NCBI GenBank assembly: GCA_028023455.1 | Contig: JAQFVV010006294.1 | Coordinates: 4,241,001 to 4,305,000 of the forward strand | Direction of reading: 5' to 3' | Length of the DNA: 64,000 nt | DNA from: Epiperipatus broadwayi | Lineage: Eukaryota; Onychophora; Udeonychophora; Euonychophora; Peripatidae | Part shown: positions 14,589 through 26,515 of the stretch, piece by piece | Layout: every line of letters begins with the position of its first letter | How positions within the stretch are numbered: the stretch's first letter is position 1 | The notes under the pieces: generated by a model | Database searches by the model: none | What the model was told of the DNA's origin: nothing | Seen by the model: only the letters and a program-made list of their open reading frames with translations | Made by a program: the position numbers and the translations under genes

Positions 14589-17556
14589 AATTACCAACTA
14601 TGGCCCTTATTCCCAGGAGGCTGTAAAGTCACCAACCAAGGCAGCGGTTGGTGGCCAAAGGCGGAGGGTGCTAAGAATCCCCTGATTGTGGACCCAGGCT
14701 GCCATTTGATGACGACTTTTTATTTAGGTTCTTACAACTGCAGATCACTTTCAAGTGAAGGAAGATTGCAAGAATTAGAAAAAGAATTGTCTTATATTAA
14801 ATGGGACATTATTGGACTTTGTGAAGTTAGAAGAAAAGGTAAAGAAACAACTGATTTAAAAAGTGGAAATATACTCTATTATAAAGGCACACATATTGGA
14901 AATACAAGTGGAGTAGGATTCATTATAAATAAAAAGTGGAAGAACAATATTGTGGAGATTGATGGTGTATCGGACAGAGTTGCAAGATTAGTTATACAAC
15001 TTAATAGCAGATACCAAATGCAGATAATTCAAGTTTATGCTCCAACAAGTTCTCATAATGATGAAGTAGTAGAAGATTTTTATATGGATGTACAAAAGGC
15101 TTTTGATCAGAGTAAACAACATTTTAAAATTGTTATGGGAGACTTTAGTGCTAGAATTGGTAGACAAATGAAAGATGAAATTGCTGTAGGTAATTTTGGT
15201 TATGGTAATAGAAATGAGAGAGGACATAGACTTGTGGAGTTTGCAGAAAAAGAAAAACTTTATATTATGAATTCATTTTTTGAGAAAAATGTTAAAAGGA
15301 AATGGACATGGAAGCATCCAAATGAAGGTATAGCAGAATTGGATTCTATTTTGACTAACAGGAAATACATATTTCAAGATTGTAATGTTCTTAATAAATT
15401 TAACACAGGAAGTGATCATCGATTAGTAAGGTGTAAGTTACATGTTAATGTAAAACTAGAGAGACAAAAATTTATTAAGAAAAACAATATTTACAGTTGA
15501 TATTCCTAATCTTCAGAAACATTCTAATGAATTTAAATTAGAACTTACAAATCAGTTTCAAGTATTAGTAGATTTTAAACATGATTCAGATTTGAATGAA
15601 ATTAATATGAAAATAACTGATACACTTTTAAAAGCTGCAACAAAGATAGCTGGTAGGAAAAAGCAGCAATTGACTAATAAAATTTCTACTGAGACTAGAG
15701 AATTTATGAAGAAAAGAAGGAATATGAAGATATACAAAAATGATGTATTAAAAAGAATTGAATATCTCGAATTTTGTAAAATGGTACGGAAAAGAGTTGA
15801 AAATGATATAAGAAAGTATAACTGTGAAATAGCAAGGAAAGTTGTAGAAGAAAATAAAAGTCTCAAGAATGTTAAACAACATTTTGGTATTGGTAGGAAA
15901 TTTATATCTGCAATAAGAAAAAAAGATGGAATTATTACTAAAAAGAGAGATGACATCATGAAATTGGTAGAAGATTTTTATCAAGAATTATATAGTAATA
16001 AAGAACAAGTACTTCTTATATCTATTACATCTTCCAAATTGCCCAGAATTTTAAATGAAGAAGTGAGACATGCAATTAAATGTATGAAGAAAGGAAAGGC
16101 TCCAGGAAATGATGGAATTATAATTGATATATTAAAAGAAGCAGGTGAAGAAGTAGAAACAATTTTAGCAAAGTCATATACCAAATGTCTAAATGATAAA
16201 GATGTACCGTAAGATTGGAAGAATGCAGTAATAATATTAATATTTAAAAAAGGTGATAAAGAAGATATTAGAAATTACAGACCTATCAGCCTTTTATCAG
16301 TTTTATATAAAATTTTTACCAAGATAATTACAACTCGTCTACAGAGAACTTTGGATTTCCACCAACCAAGAGAACAAGCTGGATTTAAAAGTGGTTTTAG
16401 TACAATAGATCATATCCAGGTATTGAGAGAAGTCATAGAAAGGACAAATGAATAGGAGTTGTCATTATGTTTTGGATTTGTAGATTATGAAAAGGCATTC
16501 GATTCTATACACATTTCTTCAGTGATTAAAGCATTGGATCATCAAGGTATAGATCCAGGATATTGTCATATTTTAAAGAATATTTATAAAAATGCAACAG
16601 CAACAATTAGATTACATAATGATACTGGAAAAATCAACATTGAGAAAGGTGTAAGACAAGGTGACTCCATATCTCCAAAACTTTTTACAGCAGTGCTGCA
16701 AGAAGTATTTTGTGGATTAAAATGGGAAACTAAAGGAATGAAAGTAAATGGAGAGTATTTAAGTCATTTAGATTTTGCAGATGATGTAGTTGTTTTTGCA
16801 AATAATGCTTCAGAGCTGGAGGAAAAGTTGCAGGAGTTAGCAGATGAAAGTAGAAAAGTAGGACTAAAGATAAATGTTAAAAAGACTAAAGTAATGTTTA
16901 TTCGATTTGCTCAAAGTATGAAAATAAAGATTGATTATGAAGAATTAGAAGAAGTTAACAGTTACAAATACCTTGGTCAGATTATTAATACAGATGGAAA
17001 CATAATGGAGGAAATTAATCATAGAATTAAACTTGGTTGGAGTGCTTTTGGTAGAAATAACTTGATACTAAAAGGAAATATGCCTATGTGTTTGAAAAGA
17101 ATGGTTTTTAACAAATGTGTTTTACCAGTTCTTACTTATGGATCTGAGACTTGGACACTTAATAGAAGAGCAATACAGAGACTTCAGACCACTTGAAGGA
17201 GTATGGAGAGATGTATGTTGGGAGTAACAAGAAGAGATTGAAAACGCAATGTATGGGTAAGACAACAAACAGGTGTTACTGACCTTATTGAAAAAATTAA
17301 AAGAGTGAAATGGAGTTGGGCTGTACATATTGCTAGAAGAAATGATAATAGATGGACAATTGAAATTTTAAACTGGATTCCAAGAGATTGTAAAAGATCC
17401 AGAAAGAGACCACATGTGAGATGGATGGATGAAATAAGAAAATGTGCAGGGGTGTTGTGGAAAAGAGAAGCTAAAGATCGGAGATGGATTGAACTTGGAG
17501 AGACCTTCATCCTGCAGTGGATTGATAATGGTTGATGATGATGAATTACCAACTAT
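14589..17556 (+). mobile_element. Full-length RTE-like LINE with 13-bp target-site duplication
   Basis: The 13-mer AATTACCAACTAT stands at 14589-14601 and again, unchanged, at 17544-17556. The roughly 2.94-kb insert between them has a short 5' leader that is richer in G+C than its surroundings, a single endonuclease/reverse transcriptase reading frame (broken, see separate entry), and a 3' end of TGATAATGG-TTGATGATGATG. Short-repeat tails of this kind, rather than poly(A), are typical of RTE-clade LINEs. The perfect duplication shows a complete insertion rather than a 5'-truncated copy and suggests moderate age. Related 3' ends on the same strand lie at 34.1, 34.6 and 62.9 kb. Confidence 0.85.
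14688..17535 (+). pseudogene. RTE-like endonuclease/reverse transcriptase, inactivated
   Basis: The frame starts at 14688 (or the ATG at 14709). The N-terminal APE domain shows SYNCRSL (Asn), LCEVRR (catalytic Glu), VYAPT, GDFSARIG, LDSILTN and the terminal SDH at about 15415. In the usual GDFNA the Asn is catalytic; here it is Ser. A one-base frameshift near 15475-15490 moves the frame. The reverse transcriptase then shows KAPGNDGI, RPISLL, FVDYEKAFDSI (motif A), GVRQGDSISPKLF, FADD (motif C, about 16774) and YKYLGQ. The C-terminal domain ends in RPHVRWMDEIRK...W...LGE.FILQWID, characteristic of RTE proteins. In-frame stops lie at 16210 (TAA), 16453 (TAG), 17194 (TGA) and 17239 (TGA). The full reading length of about 950 codons fits the clade. 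Confidence 0.9.
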
Positions 17557-20079
17557 CTCCCATCTGATCACAAATCTCTCAATTCCAGATATAGATTTTA
17601 TCAAAAATCAAATACAGTATATTTTTTTTATTTGGTCATAGTCCTATTTTTCATTTTCAGTGTGTGAATTCATGTGCAAAAACATATTTTAAAATTATAT
17701 CTTAATATGGTAGAATAATTTTAATCTGCATGTCTATAATTAGGTACTTTTATTATTATTAAATTAACTTTAATTTTTCGCAACGACCAGACTTTATTAT
17801 CTTATCATGAATTATAATTTACCTAAAATTTCATATTTAATTGTAGAATACTCTGTATAATCTCTGTCATGTGTTGCGATTTGAGAAACCCCTCAGACAT
17901 TTATCATTACATCTGAGAGGTTTCAGCCTTTCAGTTTAATTTCAAACTGTTCGCGCTTTATAAATAATATTATTTAAATACTCTGTACAATAAATAAATA
18001 AATATGCTCCAACGTTTGAAAAAACAAAATTAACTTGTAATGAATAGCTAGCTATTTTATTTTTTTCATGATTGTTAAGTGTGTAGTTCAATCTGTAAAA
18101 AATAATTTAAGGTTTTAAATTCTTGCTCTTCTTTAAAAAAGGGCATTCCCAAATGGACTTCGCTGATAGGAAAAAATTCTTGACTCATTAAAAAATAATT
18201 AAAGTTTTTCGAGTAAATTGCTGAGTCATATAATGAATTAAAACACTGAATAAACTAACTCATTAAAATTTTGTTACTTTTAAAAACATTACATGAAATT
18301 GCTAAGTAGCAAGGAGAAAACAAATCATTGGATAAACTGACTTGTCATTTAAACAAAAAAATGGAGGGATAATACAGCATAAATATTAATTACTGTAATA
18401 TAAAAATATTTACTGAGTTTTTAAAATTAATAAGTACATTTCATTTAAAGGAAATGTTCATTATTTATCATTAGCAAACACTTATAAATTAATCTGGCCA
18501 TTGTAACTCGGAAAAAAACAGATTGAATGAAAGATAAAAAATATCAAATTAAAAAGCAAAGAAAGAAAAGATTGAAATCAGAATTGTTGTGTGTTGAATT
18601 GAAGGATGCAAATTTTGGTGCACAAACCCACAGTTCCGTTACTACAGTTAATCAGACAAATAAATAATGACAAGGGAGGCTCATGACAATAAAATCTTGC
18701 ATTGACGTAAATGATCCAAGACAGTAACGTAAAAGAGAATGAAAGAATGATGGTGATTAGTCACTTACAAGTTTTAGTTAAGGAAATGATAATTTTAATT
18801 CATCTTTCATTCAATCCTATATATATTATTATAGATATAATTTCAAATTAAATCTTCTTTTATTTCAATAAAATAAAATCGATTTTCTAAATCCATAAAT
18901 CTATTCTTTTTTCCTTTTTTTTAGGCTTATGATCCAGATAAAACTAGTCGGAACAATTAATCTTTTTTTTTTTTTTTAATATGCTATAAAATAAAATAAT
19001 ATTAATAGTGTATTTTATTACTTTTTGTCCAAGCATAAAGATTTTATGTGGAATATAAAAATAAGCATATAACTTAAATAGTTTTTTATAGGTAATAAAC
19101 AGAAGGTATTTATGTAATATTATTAAATGCAACGTTTTCCAATATTACCGGTATATATGCGATTTCCAGTCTTGATAGTTTAATTAACAGAATCCTTTTA
19201 ATGTTTCATCACCCTTATCCCTACTAGACCGCGACATAAACGCTAAATAACATTTACGATTGCAGTTTTAAATGTTATATAGAGATTACAAATCTAGCGT
19301 TTTAAATGAGTGAAATCGAACATACATTAGATGTAAACATAGCCTCTTTTAGATGTGGCTTTAAGCTCGTATAGTTTATTCCTACTCTTTTTATAAGATA
19401 TATGTACAAAACTCTAATAAAATTAATGTTTTCTTAAACTATCTCCAAAATATGAATGCTTTTAAAAAAAAAAAAACAGAAGATTAAGAAACAGGGGTTA
19501 AAAGATGCATTATTGAAGTTCTCTTAGAATCAGAATTCTGATTAACTGTTTTCTCTTTTATATTGTATTAAAAATATCTCAATGCACTTCAAAATAATTT
19601 TTATAATGAATTTGTTTTTTATTATATATTTATAATTTATTTTTAAGCATATCCTAAAAAACTTATTATAAATACATTACAAACCTTAACAAATTACATA
19701 ATTAAATTCATAAATGCGTTTTTATTCATACTTTTTTTTTCTTCTAATTTTATTGAAATTATAACAAATATTTTACATAAACAACCAATGTTTTGATCAT
19801 TTTTATATGGCTGCTGTCGAGGTACTTAAAATATGTAGAAAATGAAATATATTAAACCTCGGAAAATTTCAGATTATACTTATCTTAATTTTTTTTCATT
19901 ACCTATTTTTTATTTAAAAATAATACTTTTTTTTCTTTTATTCTCCCAACTTATATTTTAAAATGAAAACTTTTTTTTTTTACTTTTCAAATGCTATTTA
20001 TATATCAATTATAATTTCCAATTACTTAACCAGTCATTAGGTAAGCCCTCCCTCTCCCGACACAGTATCTTGTGTTTAA
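17557..20079. other. AT-rich stretch with no recognisable gene
   Basis: A short hairpin lies at 17886-17923 (AAACCCCTCAGA pairing with TCTGAGAGGTTT, one mismatch). Nothing else is supported. The part at 18580-18780 is somewhat less AT-rich but shows no motif. Confidence 0.5.
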
Positions 20080-20145
20080 GCCAATAAACATCACATGACC
20101 ACCACTTCTTATGTTTAGAAAATGAAAGTACTGTACGTGTATTTA
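20080..20145. repeat. Copy of the AAACATCAC foldback repeat family
   Basis: AGCCAATAAACATCACATGA at 20079-20098, then CCACCACTTCTTATG, matches the end of the elements at 32776 and 40783. The rest of the element is missing or unrecognisable, and no flanking duplication was found. Confidence 0.55.
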
Positions 20146-21668
20146 TCAAGTATTATAAATTCATACAGCGCATGTGTGGGAAATAAATAACTCGTTATAA
20201 CTAATTATTTTTAATTGTAAAAATTAACTCATTAAAATAATCAACAAATTATTTTTCTTCCATTTATTATGTTTAAAAACTGGTTTTCTTTTTCTAGATA
20301 AATAGCTTTTTTAGCTATTTATTAAATAAAAACTAAATTTATATCTGACAACAGATAAAAGCAATATGCTTCAAATATTCTACCAGAACTTAAGAAGTTG
20401 CCTTTAGTAAACTAAAATTATTGATGCATTTTATTGATTATTATTTTTTTTGCATCTCCTTTAACATAAGTACATAATTATATTATTACATAGCAACTAA
20501 GTCTTAATTAATAATTGTGTAGTAATTTATTGGAACCCATGAGTTAGATAGTCCTGCCATATTGCAAATCTATCTTAAATTCTATAATACTCACCTGCAG
20601 TCATGAAACAATTTTAACAGTATATCTGTACTTGTTTTGAAAAATTGTCACCCATCTTGACAGACATATAAATCTTATCGGTGATAAAGTAGTCTTTATT
20701 GTCATTTGTCACCAAACAAAAAGTTTGCTCTCAAAATCTTGCCCAATGTGTTATAAGAGAATCTTACATTTGATCTTAAGTTCTTGAAAAAGACAATAAT
20801 CAATAATAAGCAAAATGTTTCTTAATCTAATCTACAAATAGTGTTGAAAAAATTCTATATAGGGATTTCATGCCAGTAGGAGTTAATAATTTATCCAATA
20901 ATATATTGAAGCAGTCAATCTTAGCTTAAGATTGAACTTCATGGTTTCATCTACTAACCTGTGTTCAAACCCTATATCTCAACCCACTCCTTTAGTCGTG
21001 TATATATATTATGTATATATTTGAGATGTGTGCCTAAAATTTATAAAATTTTAACTTTACAATATTTTTGTTATTATTATTAATTCTTTTTTATTAAAAT
21101 ACATAGGTGTGACTCAAATATATATATTGTAGGAGCAAAAATATTAACAAAATATTGATTTTTTTTTAAAAATATTTTATTGTACATCATTTTTTAAACT
21201 TTTTTTTTAAAAATTGTTTTTCCTATTAAACTGTATATTTTATAAAATCCAAGATAGAAGATGCAACTGTTAATTATCCAAAAATAATTAAAGGGTTGGA
21301 AATGTAATATTGTTTTAATCTTGGGAAGGAATTTTAAATTAAGTTTTATTTAAAATAAAATAGGGATTAAGATTAATAGATTTTACTTTTGTTATAAACA
21401 TTTTTATCAAATCTATTTCTAATCTGGAAATGGATTTGAATTTATTTTTGAATATTGTCTTATGATTGCATCTTCAAAAACAATAGATAAAGAAAAAGTA
21501 GGAATTTTTTTTTAGATTGGAAATCAGATTTAGAGCTAGAATTAAGAAATTAAAAGCATTCCAGAAATACCTGAGCAGTATATAAAATGGTCTGATTTTA
21601 AATCACCAACAGATTAGCTACTATTTAGAGAACTGTGCTGTTATAATCCACGCTGCTTTGAAATCTGA
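20146..21668. other. AT-rich stretch, no gene seen
   Basis: A weak tRNA-like segment near 20922-20968 combines TAGCTTAAG (A-box-like) with GTGTTCAAACCC (B-box-like). The spacing and lack of cloverleaf pairing make a tRNA unlikely; an eroded SINE head is possible. Confidence 0.4.
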
Positions 21669-21935
21669 AATGATTGGGTAAAACCAATCACCTTCCTGAC
21701 CCTTGTGGGGTCATCTTCTGCTGCCATAATATCCTGCTGCCCTGAAATGAAGGAAAGTCTAAGAAAAGAACTCTGGAATGCTGAATGGAAGCTGGATGTC
21801 ACCAAGAAGAATTCACATGGATCCATTAAATATCGTACTTTGAAAAATGGACTCTTAAAATGGTGCAAGGTAAATTATTTCAAACCACCACCATTGAAAA
21901 CAAATCTAGCTTGCCTAACTAGTCTCAAATTCTAA
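21669..21935 (+). CDS. Possible exon or conserved unknown frame
   Basis: The stretch is clearly less AT-rich than its surroundings and is open for 88 codons on the plus strand. Its amino-acid usage is balanced (motifs such as ESLRKELWNAEWKLD and SIKYRTLKNGLLKWC), unlike the Ile/Tyr/Phe/Asn-rich chance frames elsewhere. A fair splice donor, AAG/GTAAAT, follows the codon for Cys-Lys at 21869/21870, so the true exon would end there. No good acceptor was found upstream. I do not recognise the product. Two small hairpins overlap the start (TGATTGG/CCAATCA at 21671-21690 and GACCC/GGGTC at 21698-21712), so a piece of a mobile element is an alternative. Confidence 0.2.
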   Translation, partial: NDWVKPITFLTLVGSSSAAIISCCPEMKESLRKELWNAEWKLDVTKKNSHGSIKYRTLKNGLLKWCKVNYFKPPPLKTNLACLTSLKF

Positions 21936-24030
21936 TAAGATTTCTCCTAATGTATTATTTATTAACTTTGTATCTTACTAAAACATAAATGTCAATTGCT
22001 CTCAAAGAATTTTATGAATCTTATTCTCTCTCATATGCTCTAACTTTCTTTAACTTTGGTGCAGTCATTTATTTATAGTTATTTATTACTTGATTTTATA
22101 TGTATGCTTTTATTATTAATATGCCAATCTCAAGCAATCTGACGAGTTGAATTTCTAAAATCTTTTCTTTCTTCTTTTTAAGTAAACCTCCTTGAATTAA
22201 GGTTACTAACATCCCCTTAAAACCTAATGCTTTATTAATTAATATGCTCACCAGATTGTTTTTATGAGTCAACATTTTGTTTATATTTTAGTATAAAAAT
22301 TTATTTGTTTAATTCTGGATTCTACCCAGGGGAAATCCAGAACTTAGGCTAATTAACACTCTGAAACCTTATTTATTTTATAAATGTTATTATTCAATTC
22401 TGAAAAGGTGATCTATTAGTTGTTTTCTATAACTGCTAGTTTTCTTTTAATTTTTCATACTCTTAAAATTTCAAATATTTAAATTTTCCAGTTATAAAAT
22501 CCATGAAGGTGCGATTGAATCATTTTTAAATAGCAAAAAGAGGAGGGGGTCAAATCTTAAGTATATTTTATTAAATGAAATCTTCCCTATATATAATAGC
22601 AGCATAGCATATTATTTATCTAAATTATGGCATTCAAACAAGGGCCATTTATTTTTAAAGCAGTAAATCTTAGTCAATGTTGTTAGTGACATTTATCATT
22701 ACTGATATTCAGTCTATCTTCATATATATATATATATCTTACGTGCTTCAAATCTGGGGGTTACGACAAGTTCAAACCCACAGATTTCTTCTCACGCCTT
22801 GTCCTGTGAATAGTTAACCTTCCCAGGAACACTTTCTTTATATAAAGGGCCTCTGCATGTCAGTGATGTCCACAGCATGTCTTATCCACATTTCTCTAAG
22901 CACTGCCCAAGAAGGGGGTCTTAGATTTTGTTTTCGTCCAGAAGCACAACCTTTTCCTCTTAGTTCTTTGCCATTATGTCAGTACTGCCAAACTTCATAT
23001 TATTATTTCTTTTGCTTATTACCTAATTTTAGTGCTGTAATAATATAAATGCCGAATATTATTAACTTTATTAATTTATAATGTTATTTCAATCTTATTA
23101 TACAATCCCATTGTTGTAATTTGTTATTTATGTATTTAAGAGTATTTGCCTTGGGAAAAATAAAGTGTTCTTCTTATCAGTGCTAATTAACATAATTTTT
23201 CATTAAGTATTTTATCATATAATCAAATATGTTTTCAAATATATTTTACTTATTTTCACGACCGTAATGGCGTGAAAATAATTTTTTTTATATATATAAT
23301 GAATCTCGGAATGCTCCTCAAAATAATGTTAGTCACCACATTCCAGACTGTAAATCAAAGCATTAATAGCAATTTTATGTAATCTTTTTAATAATTGATT
23401 GGCTTTCTTAATATTGGACCCACCAATGATGTGTGTTTATATATGTCATTTAATTAATAAAAGAGCATATGAGAAATAACAGTGTGAATGACAATATGTA
23501 ATCATCTACTGCTTGGTAGATATATAATAATTTGTTGTCATATTAAACTATTTTGATTGTCTAAACTTATTTGAGTCATTTGAATTCCTGTTTCTCCACT
23601 TCCACACATACAACTATGAATATTTTAATTTAGTTAATATTGAATTTCATTGTCTTCTCTGCTCTGTTAGTGGGTCAGATTTAAAATGAATTCTCATGTG
23701 CCATTATTATATGTTATTCATTAGGTGTTTGATCTGGGGCTTATGGAGTGGGTTTGAGTTCAAGTTGGTCCCTGACCTAAATCTCTGGCTTGACTGAGTT
23801 TGAAGTACATTTCATGGAGTTCCAGTTCTTGTTAGATGGATAAACATGGTTTGACCAGTACAATATTCTCCAATACTTCTACAGATGTTTGGATTTCAAA
23901 TTGGCTCCATGATTGAATTTTGAAATGAATTATCACTAATAGACTGTTATGTGTCATTTAATGTCTATATTCTAATTTGTTATTTCAATTTTGTTCTATT
24001 AATATATATTTGTATAGTTTTTTTAGTATA
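21936..24030. other. AT-rich stretch, no gene seen
   Basis: Less AT-rich islands at 22740-22990 and 23735-23900 contain phrases such as GTTCAAACCCAC. They may be old SINE pieces, but no second copy or target duplication was found. Confidence 0.45.
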
Positions 24031-24114
24031 TTTCTTTTTTTTCTCATGTATCATAGCATCAGTTGGGAAGTGAACCTGCTAACCTGGGACAACTGCTTGT
24101 AAAGCAGCTGTGAG
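24031..24114 (-). mobile_element. tRNA-derived SINE copy, 5'-truncated
   Basis: Read on the minus strand it matches the SINE at 42974-43078: CTGCTTTACAAGCAGTTGTC, CCCAGGTT.GCAGGTT...CTTCCC, GATGCTATGA, then an A-rich tail (T-run at 24031-24042 on the plus strand). The tRNA 5' part with the A-box is missing. Confidence 0.75.
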
Positions 24115-25379
24115 ATTGAAATTGCTTTTTTACAAATGTAATTTTTTTTTTCTGAGTAATATTTTTACTTTTAAATTAGATTTATTTTGAAGATCAATTA
24201 TAAATATCTTCCATTAAAATCAATTTCATATTTATTTTTAGATTAGTTTAGATTTATAATTAAATAAAGTTCTATGTTATTGTTTTTAGTATTATGTATA
24301 TTTAAATAAAATTTATTAATTTTCTTTTTAATTTGTTATCTGGATTTATAATTCATTATAGTTCTATGTTATTTTTTTTATTACTGTATGGGATTTAAAT
24401 TTGTTAGTTTTCATTTCAATTTTTTGAGAAATATATTTACTTGTTTGCTATATTTAGTCTAATATAATTAATTTTAAGAATATAAAATTTGCACATAATG
24501 GACAAAATTGTAATATAAGAATAATAAAAATGTCATTAAATTTGGAGAAATGTAGATACAATTGAAATTAGAAAAAATATTCCAGCAGAGATATGTATTC
24601 CTAGGATTAAACAGACTAGTTATATTATGCTAGTGTGTATCTAAAGTCTTTATAATAAAAATAAATAAATAAATAAATCATAAAAATATTGTTAGATATA
24701 AAAAGTTTAGATAATGTAAGATTCAGTGAGTTATTGGTGGAAAAAAGATGTAAGAGGATAAATTATTAGAATACATTTTTATATATTAGTAATATGAAAT
24801 TTTAAACAACTGGCAAAATTTTATCTTGTTTGAGAAAAAAGAATAATTTTTATAATTAAAAAGAAATTAAAATTTTTTATAATCTAACTAGGGGGAAAAC
24901 CCTTTTTTAGATAAAAGTATGCTATTTCTTTTTCCTTCATTTAAAAAGAAAAATCCAAAACTTTTTATTTGATGTAGTTCACATTATAAAACTATAAAAA
25001 GGGATTTTAAAAAAAGGTAAAAGAAAATGATTAAGTCTTTTATTACTCATGGAGTATGTTATTATAATTTTTAATTTATTTTATGTCTTTCAATAAATAA
25101 AATTAACTGGGTGATGAATTAATATTATAGTTACCTAGCATGTTAAAGGAGGGAAAAAACATATGTAAGAATAAAAAATTCCCCAATAGGATGTCAGAAA
25201 TCATTTTAGAAGATGCTCTAGGCTATTTTTGATTCTAGGGAGAGTTACAGAATGGCCACTATCATAGCCAAGCAATAAACAATCATCAATATTTTATCCA
25301 CAATATCTATAAAACTGCTCCTGATATTTTGACTAATCCAAATTAAAATCTTCAAATTTCATCAAAATTAAAAAAAAAA
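24115..25379. other. AT-rich stretch, no gene seen
   Basis: Only chance frames, A/T runs and a short AAAT repeat (about 24659-24680) are seen. Confidence 0.5.
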
Positions 25380-25540
25380 AAAGAAGTTTGGATTACAACG
25401 ATCAGCAGAATATATTAATAAACTAAATATCAGGAAGTTGTATAAGTATTGTGACTGAAATGTCAAAGGTCATTTATTACTTGACTGTGCAGAGGGTGTT
25501 CTGAAGTTAGGTTCAAAAATGTCCTAGTCCATATTCTAAA
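25380..25540 (+). pseudogene. Possible LINE C-terminal finger fragment
   Basis: One plus-strand frame gives RKLYKYCD, a stop, then NVKGHLLLDCAEGVLK. H-L-L-L-D-C is the usual end of the C-terminal C-x-x-C...H...C finger of several non-LTR retrotransposons. The first cysteines are degraded and no reverse transcriptase motif was found upstream. This could be chance. Confidence 0.3.
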
Positions 25541-26403
25541 ATGATACCTATAAATATGTATATTTGAAACAAAAATAAGAATCAGTCAATACATAAATAT
25601 TAGTCAATCATTTTATGAGAAAGTTAGTCATTAGGTTATATTTTGCTAAGATAAATTGCTAATTTTGATCATGTAATATCATTATCAAAGATTGAAAAAA
25701 GTGAATTTTAACTGATGAAAATAATTAGAAAAATATAGAATTTAATCTCAATAAAGATTGTGAATTATTTAAATATATTTTGAGAGCTAAAGGGAAAAAA
25801 TCTGAATTATGAAGAATTAATTTATTTCAATATTGAATAAGATTAATTTTAGATGTAAGACAGAGAGGAAGATAGGATATAAATCATTAGATTTAATTTC
25901 TAATTGTTGAACTAATTATTAGAAATTTATTTATTTATTAGCCTTTAAATATTCTTGTTTTTATTTTAACTACTATATAAATGCTATATTCAAGGATCAA
26001 GTAGTAATCATATAGTTTTTTTTTGTCTAGTTTCACTCGCTTGACCAGACCGAGATAATTTTTTGCTACTTTTCTCAATTGGAATTTGACTTATGAATCT
26101 TTAATCCCTTGAATCTTCCAGATTATCTCTGCATAATGGTATTCAGAGATAATCATAAAGATATTTTGAGAATCATCAATGATACTCTTCCTTATTACTC
26201 AGTTGTTCTTATTATTGTAGTTGAATGTATATGAGTGTACATATTTCAAATTTTTATAAGCTTATTATTATCTAAATCTGTTTCTTGGTTATGGAAGTCA
26301 ATCATGTATGTATTTTTATATGCTAGGTTTTATTGTAATATGTGAATTAATCAGTATTAATAGCAAGAGATTGAAGTTAATTGTATATTTTTGAGTCTTA
26401 AAA
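25541..26403. other. AT-rich stretch, no gene seen
   Basis: No coding or repeat signal is supported. Confidence 0.5.
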
Positions 26404-26515
26404 TGATAACATTCCTTGTCAAGCATTGGTGGTCAGCACAGCACAGTGTCCCAGGTTTGCGGGTTCGCTTCCCAGCCGATGCTTTGATGCATGAAAAAAA
26501 ATTGATAACATTCCT
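26404..26515 (+). mobile_element. tRNA-derived SINE with 13-bp target-site duplication
   Basis: TGATAACATTCCT at 26404-26416 recurs exactly at 26503-26515. The insert begins near GCATTGGTGGTCAG and continues CCCAGGTTTGCGGGTTCGCT and CCCAGCCGATGC, ending TGATGCATGAAAAAAAA. GCATTGG at the start can pair with CCGATGC, as in an acceptor stem. GGTTCGCTTCC fits a B-box, and TGGTCAGCACAG stands where an A-box belongs. The 5' head resembles tRNA-Gly. The anticodon region is deleted compared with the copy at 42974. Confidence 0.85.

Noticed and set aside
15558-15959. 133-codon minus-strand frame inside the RTE element
   Set aside because: It is the complement of the reverse transcriptase coding region; its Leu/Ile/Phe-rich content follows from that.
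17184-17604. Minus-strand frames of 122 and 78 codons
   Set aside because: Shadows of the RTE C-terminal coding region.
20922-20968. Possible tRNA with TAGCTTAAG and GTTCAAACCC
   Set aside because: The distance between the boxes is short and no acceptor or anticodon stem pairs.
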